Assembly: GCA_027343695.1 (NCBI GenBank)
Contig: DAHWKJ010000083.1
Span: 1 to 64,000, forward strand
DNA: 64,000 nucleotides
DNA from: Sulfobacillus sp.
Lineage (GTDB): Bacteria; Bacillota; Sulfobacillia; Sulfobacillales; Sulfobacillaceae
Direction: 5' to 3'
Part shown: piece after piece, positions 8,207-15,329 of the stretch
How the letters are laid out: every line of letters begins with the position of its first letter
Position numbering within the stretch: the stretch's first letter is position 1
The notes under the pieces: generated by a model
What the model saw: the letters and a program-made list of their open reading frames with translations, nothing else
Database searches by the model: none
What the model was told of the DNA's origin: nothing
Translations under genes and position numbers: made by a program

Positions 8207-8653
8207 TTACCCCCTTCGCACATTTTTGTTACAGGATTGACAAATACCAAACAACTTGAGTTCGTGGTCCATCACTTTAAATCCCCGCTGCTTAAGAATA
8301 CGATCTTCTAAAGAGTCCAGAAGATCTTCGTTAAACTCGTCGACTTTTCCGCACCGTAAACAGACCAAATGATGGTGCCGATGCAGTTCCTCCTGGTTAA
8401 ACTCGTATCGCGCTTTCCCGTCGTTAAAGCTAATGCGCTGGAGGATGTCCAAATCGGTTAACAACTCCAGTGCACGATATACGGTCGCCAGGCCAATGTC
8501 AGAAAACTCTCTTTTGACCAAACGATGAATTTCCTCAGCAGACAGATGCTCGCCCGGATGCTCAGCAAATATCCGGATCACCACTTCACGCTGAGGCGTG
8601 AGGCGTTTTGACCCTTCCTCCAGTTTACGAAACACTGAGGACAGTTGTGGCAC
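8207..8653 (-). CDS. Fur-family transcriptional regulator (Fur/PerR type)
   Basis: 148 residues from GTG 8653, chosen because AAGGGTGAG is nine bases upstream; the ORF-track ATG at 8692 lacks a ribosome site and falls inside a palindrome. The N-terminal winged helix contains KRLTPQREVVIRIF and IGLATVYRALELL. The metal-binding dimerisation half has LHRHHHLVCLRCGKVDEF and a second Cys pair (CQSC), giving a structural Cys4 zinc site plus a His-rich regulatory site. It could be Fur or PerR; the sequence alone does not settle the metal. It directly precedes the TGA-containing ArsC-like gene, whose ribosome site is inside its 3' end, so the two are probably co-transcribed. Confidence 0.9.
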   Translation of the reverse strand: MPQLSSVFRKLEEGSKRLTPQREVVIRIFAEHPGEHLSAEEIHRLVKREFSDIGLATVYRALELLTDLDILQRISFNDGKARYEFNQEELHRHHHLVCLRCGKVDEFNEDLLDSLEDRILKQRGFKVMDHELKLFGICQSCNKNVRRG

Positions 8654-8684
8654 GCTCAATCTCACCCTTACTTTTGAGGTTCTA

Positions 8685-8699
8685 GTAGACATAGTCTAC
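8685..8699. promoter_or_regulatory. perfect palindrome before the fur-family gene
   Basis: GTAGAC-ATA-GTCTAC is a 6-3-6 perfect inverted repeat about 30 bases upstream of the preferred start codon. It could be an autoregulatory operator or the base of a 5' UTR hairpin. It does not match the canonical Fur or PerR boxes. Confidence 0.35.
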
Positions 8700-8744
8700 C
8701 ACGAACCGCATCGCGCCCGCACGTTCTAAGCCACTTAGAGATTC

Positions 8745-9701
8745 CTATCCCAGAGTATGGCTCAGCCCAGCCATTTGAACCCATAGCCGATTTTCCGCTT
8801 GATCGAACACCTTGGACTGCGGCCCATCAATTACCTCAGCGGTAACTTCCTCACCACGATGCGCCGGCAAGCAATGGAGAAATATGGCTTGCGGTTTGGC
8901 TAATTTCATGAAGTTCCGGTTAATCTGAAAGCCTTGCATAAGGTGACGTTTGCGATCCAAATCCCCCTCGTCTCCCATGGACACAAAGACATCCGTCGTT
9001 ACCACATCCGCCCCAAAGAGAGCCCGTTCGGGATTATCGGTGATGGTGATTGACCCCCCAGTCAGTGACGCCTCCCCACGGGCCCATTCCACAATTTGCG
9101 GTAACGGTTGGTACTCTATAGGGGTCGCAATCGTGATATCCATTCCAAGTTTGGCCCCAATGACCATATACGAATGGGCCATGTTGTTGCCGTCTCCTAG
9201 ATAGCTGACCTTGATTCCCGACCATCCCCCAAGCTCCTCGCGAATCGTCATGGCATCTGCCAAGATCTGAAAAGGATGCGCACGATCGGTCAAGGCGTTA
9301 AACACCGGAACCGTCGCGTGACGTCGTAAGGCTTGGACCGTTTCGTGCCGGTGAGCCCGTACCACGATCCCGTCCACGTATCGCGACAGCACGCGAGCCG
9401 TATCTTCCAAAGACTCTCCCCGCCCTAACTGGCTACTCCCCCAATCCAGCGAGACCGACTCCGCGCCTAACATGCTAATCGCCACTTGGAAGGAAACCCG
9501 GGTTCGCGTGGAAGGGAGTTCAAATAGAAGCGCCACATGCTTACCCGCGAGTACTCGCCGGGATTGCACAGTCTCTCGATTGCCCTTCATCCATTGAGCC
9601 GTATTCAATATTTGCTTGATTTCTTCGGGAGTCCATTCCATCATCGATACGACAGACCGACCTTTTAACGCGGGTAAACTAACCGTCAGTTGCTCCACCA
9701 T
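8745..9701 (-). CDS. argF: ornithine carbamoyltransferase
   Basis: Converts ornithine and carbamoyl phosphate to citrulline in arginine synthesis; cytoplasmic trimer. The carbamoyl-phosphate loop STRTR is near residue 55, HPFQILADAMT follows near residue 130, and the ornithine-loop HCLPAHRGEE is near the C-terminus. I start at ATG 9701 because GGAGGT is correctly spaced before it; the upstream MYIIALEVVV extension is the ribosome site itself translated. 318 residues is standard. The gene stands alone, not in an arg operon, with a well-formed promoter and a palindromic upstream element. An arginase gene lies ~4 kb away, so both arginine synthesis and breakdown are encoded here. Confidence 0.95.
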   Translation of the reverse strand: MVEQLTVSLPALKGRSVVSMMEWTPEEIKQILNTAQWMKGNRETVQSRRVLAGKHVALLFELPSTRTRVSFQVAISMLGAESVSLDWGSSQLGRGESLEDTARVLSRYVDGIVVRAHRHETVQALRRHATVPVFNALTDRAHPFQILADAMTIREELGGWSGIKVSYLGDGNNMAHSYMVIGAKLGMDITIATPIEYQPLPQIVEWARGEASLTGGSITITDNPERALFGADVVTTDVFVSMGDEGDLDRKRHLMQGFQINRNFMKLAKPQAIFLHCLPAHRGEEVTAEVIDGPQSKVFDQAENRLWVQMAGLSHTLG

Positions 9702-9716
9702 AACAACCACCTCCAG

Positions 9717-9751
9717 TGCAATAATATACACTTATAAGTATTGTTATGCAA
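9717..9751 (-). promoter_or_regulatory. argF promoter with overlapping palindromic operator
   Basis: On the minus strand TTGCAT (9746-9751) and TATATT (9723-9728) are 17 bases apart, a good sigma-A promoter. It is overlaid by a 34-bp imperfect palindrome, TGCA...ACTTATAAGT...TGCA, centred on the perfect core at 9730-9739. The location over the promoter of an arginine gene suggests an ArgR/AhrC site; the match to known ARG boxes is only partial. Confidence 0.5.
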
Positions 9752-9907
9752 TCATTGATAAAATCCGCGCGAGAATTTATCAGATGGGTCGATGTGGACG
9801 TTATGGGATGGTTGATGGCGCTGCGGAAGAGGGTGCGTTGACGCGGGCGCCTCCAATGGCCTTAGCATCCCAACACCTGCGAACAGGAACACAGCGATTT
9901 TAGGAGG

Positions 9908-10300
9908 ATGAATCGCGTGACTACCCCCGTCAAGTTTCTCGAAGGCGCCGCCATCTATCTCAGGCCCCGGCAGCTGGACGACGCCGACTGGTTGTACCAG
10001 AGCCTCAATAACGACGGGGAAGACCGTCGATTGGGGGGACCCCGATGGCTTCGACCCGCGAGCAGATCATCGCGAACATTCAGCTGTTGGCCGAAGAACC
10101 GTGCCGTGGTACGGCAGGACGATAAGGTCCTCGTGGGGGGCGTCGTGCTGGATCAGATTGATGGGCGCTTACGGAGTGCGGATTTCCACATGTTCATTGA
10201 CCGCGACGTACACCAGGCGCGACTATGGCACAGAGGCCACGCGCATCATGTTAAAGTACGGCTTCGGGATATTGAACACCATGCCCGCTTGGCGCCCGTG
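9908..10300 (+). pseudogene. frameshifted GNAT acetyltransferase remnant
   Basis: Pieces of a GNAT-family N-acetyltransferase occur in successive frames: IYLRPRQLDDADWLYQSLNND in the first, REQIIANIQLLAEEP in a second, DKVLVGGVVLDQID and FHMFIDRDV back in the first, then DYGTEATRIMLKYGFGILN (the acetyl-CoA-binding segment) in the third. At least three frameshifts are needed, so this is a dead gene. Similarity stops soon after FGILN, where the NRAMP fragment begins on the other strand. A good ribosome site (TTTTAGGAGG) remains before the original ATG. The stretch 9752-9907 holds nothing else I recognise. Confidence 0.75.
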
Positions 10301-10302
10301 GC

Positions 10303-10503
10303 AAAATTACCCCAAAATCGTCCAAAGCGCTGGTAGATCAATTCGGCATGGCCGGCCTTACTAGCGGCCCCTAATCTGGCTGTGATCTCTTGAGCAACAA
10401 ACGCCATCATAAAGGTTAGCACTACAAATGGAATGAAAAATCCAATACCAAACCGCGACCCGGTGACCACATACGATAACATGCTTGGTGCATCGTTTTC
10501 GCC
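10303..10503 (-). pseudogene. fragment of an NRAMP-type metal transporter
   Basis: Within the minus-strand ORF 10246-10674, about 65 residues read like an early part of an NRAMP (Mn2+/Fe2+) transporter: SYVVTGSRFGIGFFIPFVVL followed by MAFVAQEITARLG and HAELIYQRFGRFWG. Upstream residues are not convincing, and downstream the frame runs into the antisense of the acetyltransferase remnant. The rest of the ~400-residue transporter is missing, so this is a truncated relic. Confidence 0.65.
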
Positions 10504-10751
10504 CAGCAGAGACGAATCCATTGATGACGGTTCCGTGCCTCGAGGACACGAAATCGGTCTCTGGCCCGGGACACATTTTCTCGTCCGGCAACGGACTCTT
10601 TGGATGCCATCAATATCAACGTCCTCTGCGATTTTTTCGCTAAGACCCAAAATGTTAGTCTTAGGCAATATCACGATACGAATAGTGGCAGAGAAGTGGG
10701 CATATAGATGGATCCCTGATTTCCCAAGACACCCGAATCCCTCACAAAGCC
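10504..10751. other. non-coding or decayed stretch
   Basis: No supportable gene. The minus-strand ORF continuing from the NRAMP fragment is open here but has no recognisable transporter sequence; the short plus-strand ORFs lack ribosome sites. Confidence 0.4.
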
Positions 10752-10780
10752 TTGCGTCGGCCTATTAATGATGGTATGTT
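10752..10780 (+). promoter_or_regulatory. candidate promoter of the NicO-like/fur pair
   Basis: TTGCGT and TATGTT are 17 bases apart, with TG one base before the -10 (an extended -10). The pair lies 43 bases before the GTG start of the next gene. Confidence 0.45.
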
Positions 10781-10822
10781 GTGTATGCAAGTTTTTCGCA
10801 ATAAGAGCGGAGGTGAGATCTG

Positions 10823-11719
10823 GTGCCTAATATTTGGGACCCCCATATGGGAATTGTTTGGACCACCGCCTTGGTCACTGCGTTTCTTCTGGGGATGGTT
10901 CATGGCATCACCCCGGACGAACACACCTGGCCTATCACTTTTAGCTATGCCATCGGCAGTTATTCCACCCGCCGAGGCCTAGTGGCCGGTCTCACCTTTT
11001 CCGCGGCATTCACCCTGCAGCGCGCAATTGCGAGTGAACTCGCTTATCTGGCCTTCGATAAATGGTTCACCTTAGGATCCAAGGTTGATTACATCGTCTA
11101 TCTTATCGTAGGAATTGCCATGGTTTGGGCGGGCCGTTACATTTTTCGTGGCAAACATTGGCATCTTTCACTACGAAAGAAGGCGCGAACCCATGAAAAA
11201 CCTGTAGAAACCGAATCCATTCGCGCCCCGAAAGCTTGGATGCCTCTCGTGCATGGCTTCATCGCAGGGTGGGGCTTCGGAGCTTTTGCCATCATCATCT
11301 ACACCGTGTTGGCGCCCTCGATGCCTTCGGCATTTTGGGGATGGGTCCCCGGAGCCCTGTTTGGCCTAGGTACTACGGTGATGCAGGCACTTGCCGGCGC
11401 CCTATTTGGATTCATTAGTCAACGCTTGGGATTGCCTCCGGAGGCTACACAAAAAGTGGCTCTGGTCACTGCGAGTCGCACCCTCACTTGGGGTGGAGTA
11501 GCGTTCGTCGCCGGAGGTATTTTTGGTCTGACGCTGCCTCACTTGGCCAATTTTGGCATCAATACGGGAATTCATGTACACAACTTGCACCAACTTGGCA
11601 TTGCCTTTGTTTTAGTGGTGGTAACGGTCATGGGAATCGGGATTACCACCCTCGTTCAACAGACGCGGTATTGGTCACGACAACAAAAAATGTCGCCGCC
11701 ATCCGCACTATCCCACTAA
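10823..11719 (+). CDS. polytopic membrane protein resembling NicO-type nickel/cobalt transporters
   Basis: 298 residues starting at GTG 10823, with GGAGGT eight bases upstream. About six to seven hydrophobic segments alternate with short loops. The first helix contains MVHGITPDEHTWP, close to the HX4DH metal-binding signature of the NicO/RcnA/UreH family but with an extra Glu (HX4DEH). A basic, charged loop around residues 112-130 separates two halves, each with a His-Gly motif (MVHGI, LVHGF), as in this superfamily. A Fur-family regulator follows 21 bases after the stop, supporting metal transport. The ion and direction are unknown. Confidence 0.65.
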   Translation: MPNIWDPHMGIVWTTALVTAFLLGMVHGITPDEHTWPITFSYAIGSYSTRRGLVAGLTFSAAFTLQRAIASELAYLAFDKWFTLGSKVDYIVYLIVGIAMVWAGRYIFRGKHWHLSLRKKARTHEKPVETESIRAPKAWMPLVHGFIAGWGFGAFAIIIYTVLAPSMPSAFWGWVPGALFGLGTTVMQALAGALFGFISQRLGLPPEATQKVALVTASRTLTWGGVAFVAGGIFGLTLPHLANFGINTGIHVHNLHQLGIAFVLVVVTVMGIGITTLVQQTRYWSRQQKMSPPSALSH

Positions 11720-11740
11720 GGCTAGGAGGAAGTGGAACGG

Positions 11741-12202
11741 ATGCTCAGTCCAGAAAATGTGTCGCGGCCCGAAGAGGAGCTGCGACAACTTTTGCACGCG
11801 CGGAATCTACGCGTCACACCGGATCGACTACGGGTCTTCCGTGCCCTGGCCGACGCACCAAAACCGTTGTCCATGGTTGCCCTCATTCATCTTGTGGCGT
11901 ATGACGGAGTCAATCAAGCCACGGTATACCGAACCCTCGAACAGTTTCTAGCGATGGCGGTGGTGCATGCCGTGCTGCTCCATGATGGAGTGGTAGCCTA
12001 CGAACTCGTACCGCCGTTCGCAGCCCACCACCATCACTTTATTTGCCTAGAATGTGGCCATGTCGAAGATCTAGCCGCAGAGCGTGTCGACACGGCGTTG
12101 ACGCATAGCTTAGAAGGGTTAGGCCTACACGTTATGGGCCACAAGGTCGACCTCTATGGCCTCTGTAAACCGTGTGCGGAATCCGCCGCCAACAGAGATT
12201 GA
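11741..12202 (+). CDS. Fur-family metalloregulator, second copy
   Basis: 153 residues from ATG 11741; GGAGGA is ten bases upstream, while the ORF-track GTG 11732 is only two bases from it. Winged helix with NLRVTPDRLRVFRAL and NQATVYRTLEQF, then AHHHHFICLECGHVEDL and CKPC, giving a Cys4 zinc site and a His-rich sensor site. Compared with the copy at 8.2 kb it is quite divergent, especially in the helix flanking the metal site. Its place directly after a NicO-like transporter points to a nickel, zinc or other divalent-metal sensor (Nur/Zur-like) controlling that gene. Its 3' end overlaps the converging amidohydrolase by 49 bp. Confidence 0.85.
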   Translation: MLSPENVSRPEEELRQLLHARNLRVTPDRLRVFRALADAPKPLSMVALIHLVAYDGVNQATVYRTLEQFLAMAVVHAVLLHDGVVAYELVPPFAAHHHHFICLECGHVEDLAAERVDTALTHSLEGLGLHVMGHKVDLYGLCKPCAESAANRD

Positions 12203-13308
12203 ACGCCTTTGTAGAGGACGTCGACCCCCAGCGGTAAGGCGGCTTCGTTGACCAAAAAATGTGGCGAGTGATGCGGGAATATTTCTCCGTCCGGCGCACA
12301 TCCTAAAAACAGGAAGGCACCTGGGCGATGATGAAGATAATAGGCGAAGTCCTCCCCACCCATTGACGGGTGGTCATCTTGAAGCGTTACGGTGCCTTCG
12401 AGCGCGTTAGCCCATTGTTCGGCGGATCGAGCGTCATTCACCACCACGGGGTAGCCTTTGATATAGACCAGTTCGGCCTCGGCATCGTAAAGGCGCGCCG
12501 TCGTTTTCGCAATATGCTGGATCTCCTGTTGAATCAGGGCTTGCGCCGCGGTAGAAAACGTGCGTACGGTACCCGTTACTTCGGCCGATTCTGCAATAAT
12601 GTTAAATGTCGTGCCGGCTTGGATCGTACCACAGGTGACCACCGCCGGCTCAAAGGCTCCAATCCGACGCGAGACGATCGTTTGTAAATTCACCACAATT
12701 TGCGCTGCAATCAATACCGCGTCTTTGGTGGATTCAGGTTGGGAACCATGCCCACCGCGGCCTTTAATCCGCACAATAAAAGAATCCGCATTGGCCATCA
12801 TGGGACCGGGAGCGACGCGAGCCGTACCCACGGGATATTCCGACCATAGGTGAAGTCCCAGAATCTGGTCGACCCCATCTAACACGCCCGCGGCAATGAG
12901 GTCCTGTGCTCCACCAGGCGGCAACTCCTCGGCTGGTTGAAACAGCACCCGTACCCGACCTGTCCAGTGATCTTTTTGTGCCACCAGCCGCGCGGCAGTA
13001 CCTAGAAGAATAGCCATGTGGCCATCGTGGCCGCATGCATGCATCACCCCTGGGTGATTTGAGGAAAACGACAACCCCGTATCCTCAAGCAACGGCAAGC
13101 CATCGATGTCGGCACGCAGTGCCACCGTGCGCCCGGGACGCAAGGAATCGATATCGGCCCAAATTCCGGTTTTATGCACGACCGGGTCCAAGCCCATGGC
13201 GTGCAAGGCATCCATCAAGTAGGCATGAGTCTTAGTTTCTTGAAATCCGAGTTCCGGAATCTGATGTAGTGCACGACGATGTGCGATGACTTCCTCTTGC
13301 CATGTCAT
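12154..13308 (-). CDS. M20-family amidohydrolase (hippurate/N-acyl-amino-acid hydrolase type)
   Basis: 384 residues. The metal-binding pattern of the M20D group is clear: HACGHDGHMAILLG near residue 100, PAEELPPGGA near residue 135, and GGEDFAYYL near the C-terminus; LHLWSEYPVGTARV is also typical. These cytoplasmic enzymes hydrolyse N-acylated amino acids, with substrate varying among members. The gene lies 13 bp downstream of arginase in the same direction, so both probably form a small operon for amino acid or amide breakdown. No signal peptide is present. Confidence 0.9.
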   Translation of the reverse strand: MTWQEEVIAHRRALHQIPELGFQETKTHAYLMDALHAMGLDPVVHKTGIWADIDSLRPGRTVALRADIDGLPLLEDTGLSFSSNHPGVMHACGHDGHMAILLGTAARLVAQKDHWTGRVRVLFQPAEELPPGGAQDLIAAGVLDGVDQILGLHLWSEYPVGTARVAPGPMMANADSFIVRIKGRGGHGSQPESTKDAVLIAAQIVVNLQTIVSRRIGAFEPAVVTCGTIQAGTTFNIIAESAEVTGTVRTFSTAAQALIQQEIQHIAKTTARLYDAEAELVYIKGYPVVVNDARSAEQWANALEGTVTLQDDHPSMGGEDFAYYLHHRPGAFLFLGCAPDGEIFPHHSPHFLVNEAALPLGVDVLYKGVQSLLAADSAHGLQRP

Positions 13309-13321
13309 TGTGATCCACCCC

Positions 13322-14221
13322 TTAAATAATCCGATGTCCTAACGCTGATGCGATGAGGTTGGCAGCCAATTCTCCGGTCCGGTTATGTTCGTCTAATATC
13401 GGATTCACTTCAACCATTTCCATGCTGGTTAAAACGTCCCCTTCCGCCAGCAATTCCAGGGCTAAGTGTGCTTCCCGATCGGTTAAGCCGCCACTGTAGG
13501 GCGTCCCTGATCCCGGAGCATATAGCGGATCCAACGCGTCGATGTCAAAGCTACAGTGGACCCCGTCCGTATCTTTCTTCACGATTTCAATGGCGCGTGC
13601 CATCACCTCGCGCATACCATAGCGATCGATTTCGTGCATGGAAAACACCGTCGTCCCGCTCTGTCGCAAGGCTTCCGCCTCGGGAGCATCTAATGTTCGG
13701 ACACCCACGTAGACAATTTTCGCAGGGTCTACAAAGTGTCCATGATAGGCGGTCATGAGCGTCTTGTGTCCTAGTCCTACCGAGGTCGCCACCGGCATCC
13801 CGTGGATATTCCCCGATGGTGAGGTGGCGTCCGTGTTGTAATCGCCGTGGGCATCAAACCACAGTAATCCCAATCGCGATTGCCGTCGCAAAAGCCCTGC
13901 AATGGTGCCAATGGCAATACTGTGGTCGCCCCCCAACACCAGCGGAAAAGCCCCTTCTTCCAAGGTCTTTTCAACGGTCCGAGCGAGAATTCGGCTCACC
14001 TTCACAATCTCATTCAGATACTTCAGATGCGTGTCTGGATTGGATCGACTTTCCGGCACCGGCACCGGCAGATTCCCCACGTCGGACACCGTATGCCCCA
14101 CCTGTCGAAGTTTCTCATGGAGCCCGGCGTACCGAATGGCACTAGGACCCATGTCGACGCCGCGGCGGTCGGCCCCATAGTCTAAAGGTACCCCGATTAT
14201 CCGTATCGTTTTGGTCTGCAT
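13322..14221 (-). CDS. rocF: arginase
   Basis: Hydrolyses arginine to ornithine and urea with a dinuclear manganese centre. All metal motifs are intact: GGDHSIAIG, WFDAHGDYNT and SFDIDALDPLYAPGSGTP. The start is ATG 14221, with AAGGGGGA well placed; the ORF-track start at 14242 only adds the ribosome-site region. 299 residues is the standard length. Agmatinase is the main alternative, but DAHGDYNT and the arginase-type SFDIDALDP...SGTP context favour arginase. The gene is followed by the M20 amidohydrolase. Ornithine formed here could also feed ArgF. Confidence 0.93.
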   Translation of the reverse strand: MQTKTIRIIGVPLDYGADRRGVDMGPSAIRYAGLHEKLRQVGHTVSDVGNLPVPVPESRSNPDTHLKYLNEIVKVSRILARTVEKTLEEGAFPLVLGGDHSIAIGTIAGLLRRQSRLGLLWFDAHGDYNTDATSPSGNIHGMPVATSVGLGHKTLMTAYHGHFVDPAKIVYVGVRTLDAPEAEALRQSGTTVFSMHEIDRYGMREVMARAIEIVKKDTDGVHCSFDIDALDPLYAPGSGTPYSGGLTDREAHLALELLAEGDVLTSMEMVEVNPILDEHNRTGELAANLIASALGHRII

Positions 14222-14295
14222 AACGTCCCCCTTGTAATTCACATTTTCTCGTAGTCCCCATCTTTCCAGTCCTTCTCTATTATAGCCGTTCCTGG

Positions 14296-15000
14296 TTAAT
14301 CACGTACCAGCAGGTGGGTCGGCGGGGGCGTCTGGAGATCCTTCTCCGGCCACCGTCCTTTCAAAAACCAACGTTCTGTCCCCACGAAGATGTACCATGC
14401 AATGTCCCTTTGATATTGCGTGGTCATGAGGAGCGCTTCATCTCGAGGATTGGAGATAAATCCGAGTTCGACGTTCACCGCGGGCATTTTGGCATAGCGC
14501 AGCACATATTGGTTAATCCGAGTGACGCCTCGTCGTGTATGCGTCCAATACTGCAGCTCTTCTTGGATGTCATGCGCGAGATGATAGCTACCGGCCCCGC
14601 CCCAATAAAAGGTCTGGGGTCCCCGATACGCGCGGTACCCAGAATTACAATGGATATCGATCAACACGTCCCCATGTGTACGGTTAATCCACTCAACACG
14701 TTGAGAAACGCGAAACTTCTTATGCCGGGGAATGTCGTGAGGATTTGACCACGACAGGCGCACACGGGCTCCGGCACGTTGAAACCATGCCTTCAAGGCC
14801 AATGCCACCTCGAGGTTAATTCGATCTTCGGTGGCCCGTATGCCCCGCGCCCCGGGATCAAATCCTCCATGTCCTGGGTCGATAATGACCGTGCGCCCCG
14901 CTAACAGACCCCCTTCCATCGGAAACGACGGCGCTTGCACCGGGTATGCCCATCCCATAGTCAACATCAGTCCGAGGCACGCTAGCCACTTCCACACCAT
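14296..15000 (-). CDS. secreted N-acetylmuramoyl-L-alanine amidase (CwlD-like)
   Basis: Amidase_3 family: IIDPGHGGFDPGARG (zinc His), a middle DIHCNSGY block with the second metal His and NVELGFISNPRDE with the catalytic Glu. The N-terminus MVWKWLACLGLMLTMGW is a signal peptide or anchor, so the enzyme acts outside the membrane and cleaves the bond between MurNAc and the stem peptide. AAGGAGG abuts ATG 15012 and is 12 bases before ATG 15000; I use 15000, but 15012 is possible. In Bacillus, cwlD lies close to rplM-rpsI and acts in spore cortex formation; the same neighbourhood is kept here, with rpsI 1.7 kb away. Confidence 0.88.
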   Translation of the reverse strand: MVWKWLACLGLMLTMGWAYPVQAPSFPMEGGLLAGRTVIIDPGHGGFDPGARGIRATEDRINLEVALALKAWFQRAGARVRLSWSNPHDIPRHKKFRVSQRVEWINRTHGDVLIDIHCNSGYRAYRGPQTFYWGGAGSYHLAHDIQEELQYWTHTRRGVTRINQYVLRYAKMPAVNVELGFISNPRDEALLMTTQYQRDIAWYIFVGTERWFLKGRWPEKDLQTPPPTHLLVRD

Positions 15001-15236
15001 CTCTCGATTCATCCTCCTTGCTACGATGCATGCGGTGGTCACGCTCTTCACGACGATAGGATAGGATAATCGACCACATTTTAGTCTCTACGTGATGCCG
15101 TGACCGGCGGTTTTGATCGAGTATCAGGCTCCATCCCGTATAGCTCGCGTCGTATTCAACAGCCGTCTAATTCGCGATTTCGGATCTCTGACCTGACACT
15201 GTTGGCAAAACGACCAGTTCGCTCTGACTATGGTGC

Positions 15237-15255
15237 ATTTGACTTCAATTCAAAT
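15237..15255. promoter_or_regulatory. inverted repeat upstream of the XRE-TPR regulator
   Basis: ATTTGA-N7-TCAAAT lies in an AT-rich stretch about 75 bases before the regulator start; a TATAAC at 15279-15284 could be its -10. A second pair, CAAGT (15268-15272) and ACTTG (15296-15300), flanks that element. These are candidate autoregulatory sites. Otherwise the gap 15013-15329 contains no gene. Confidence 0.35.
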
Positions 15256-15329
15256 TTATTAGTGCATCAAGTAAATGCTATAACTCATTCAATTGACTTG
15301 TGATACATTAGAACTAGGAGGGATGAACG

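Noticed and set aside
9616-9903. 95-residue plus-strand ORF across the argF promoter
   Set aside because: Antisense to argF and its promoter; no ribosome site or motif.
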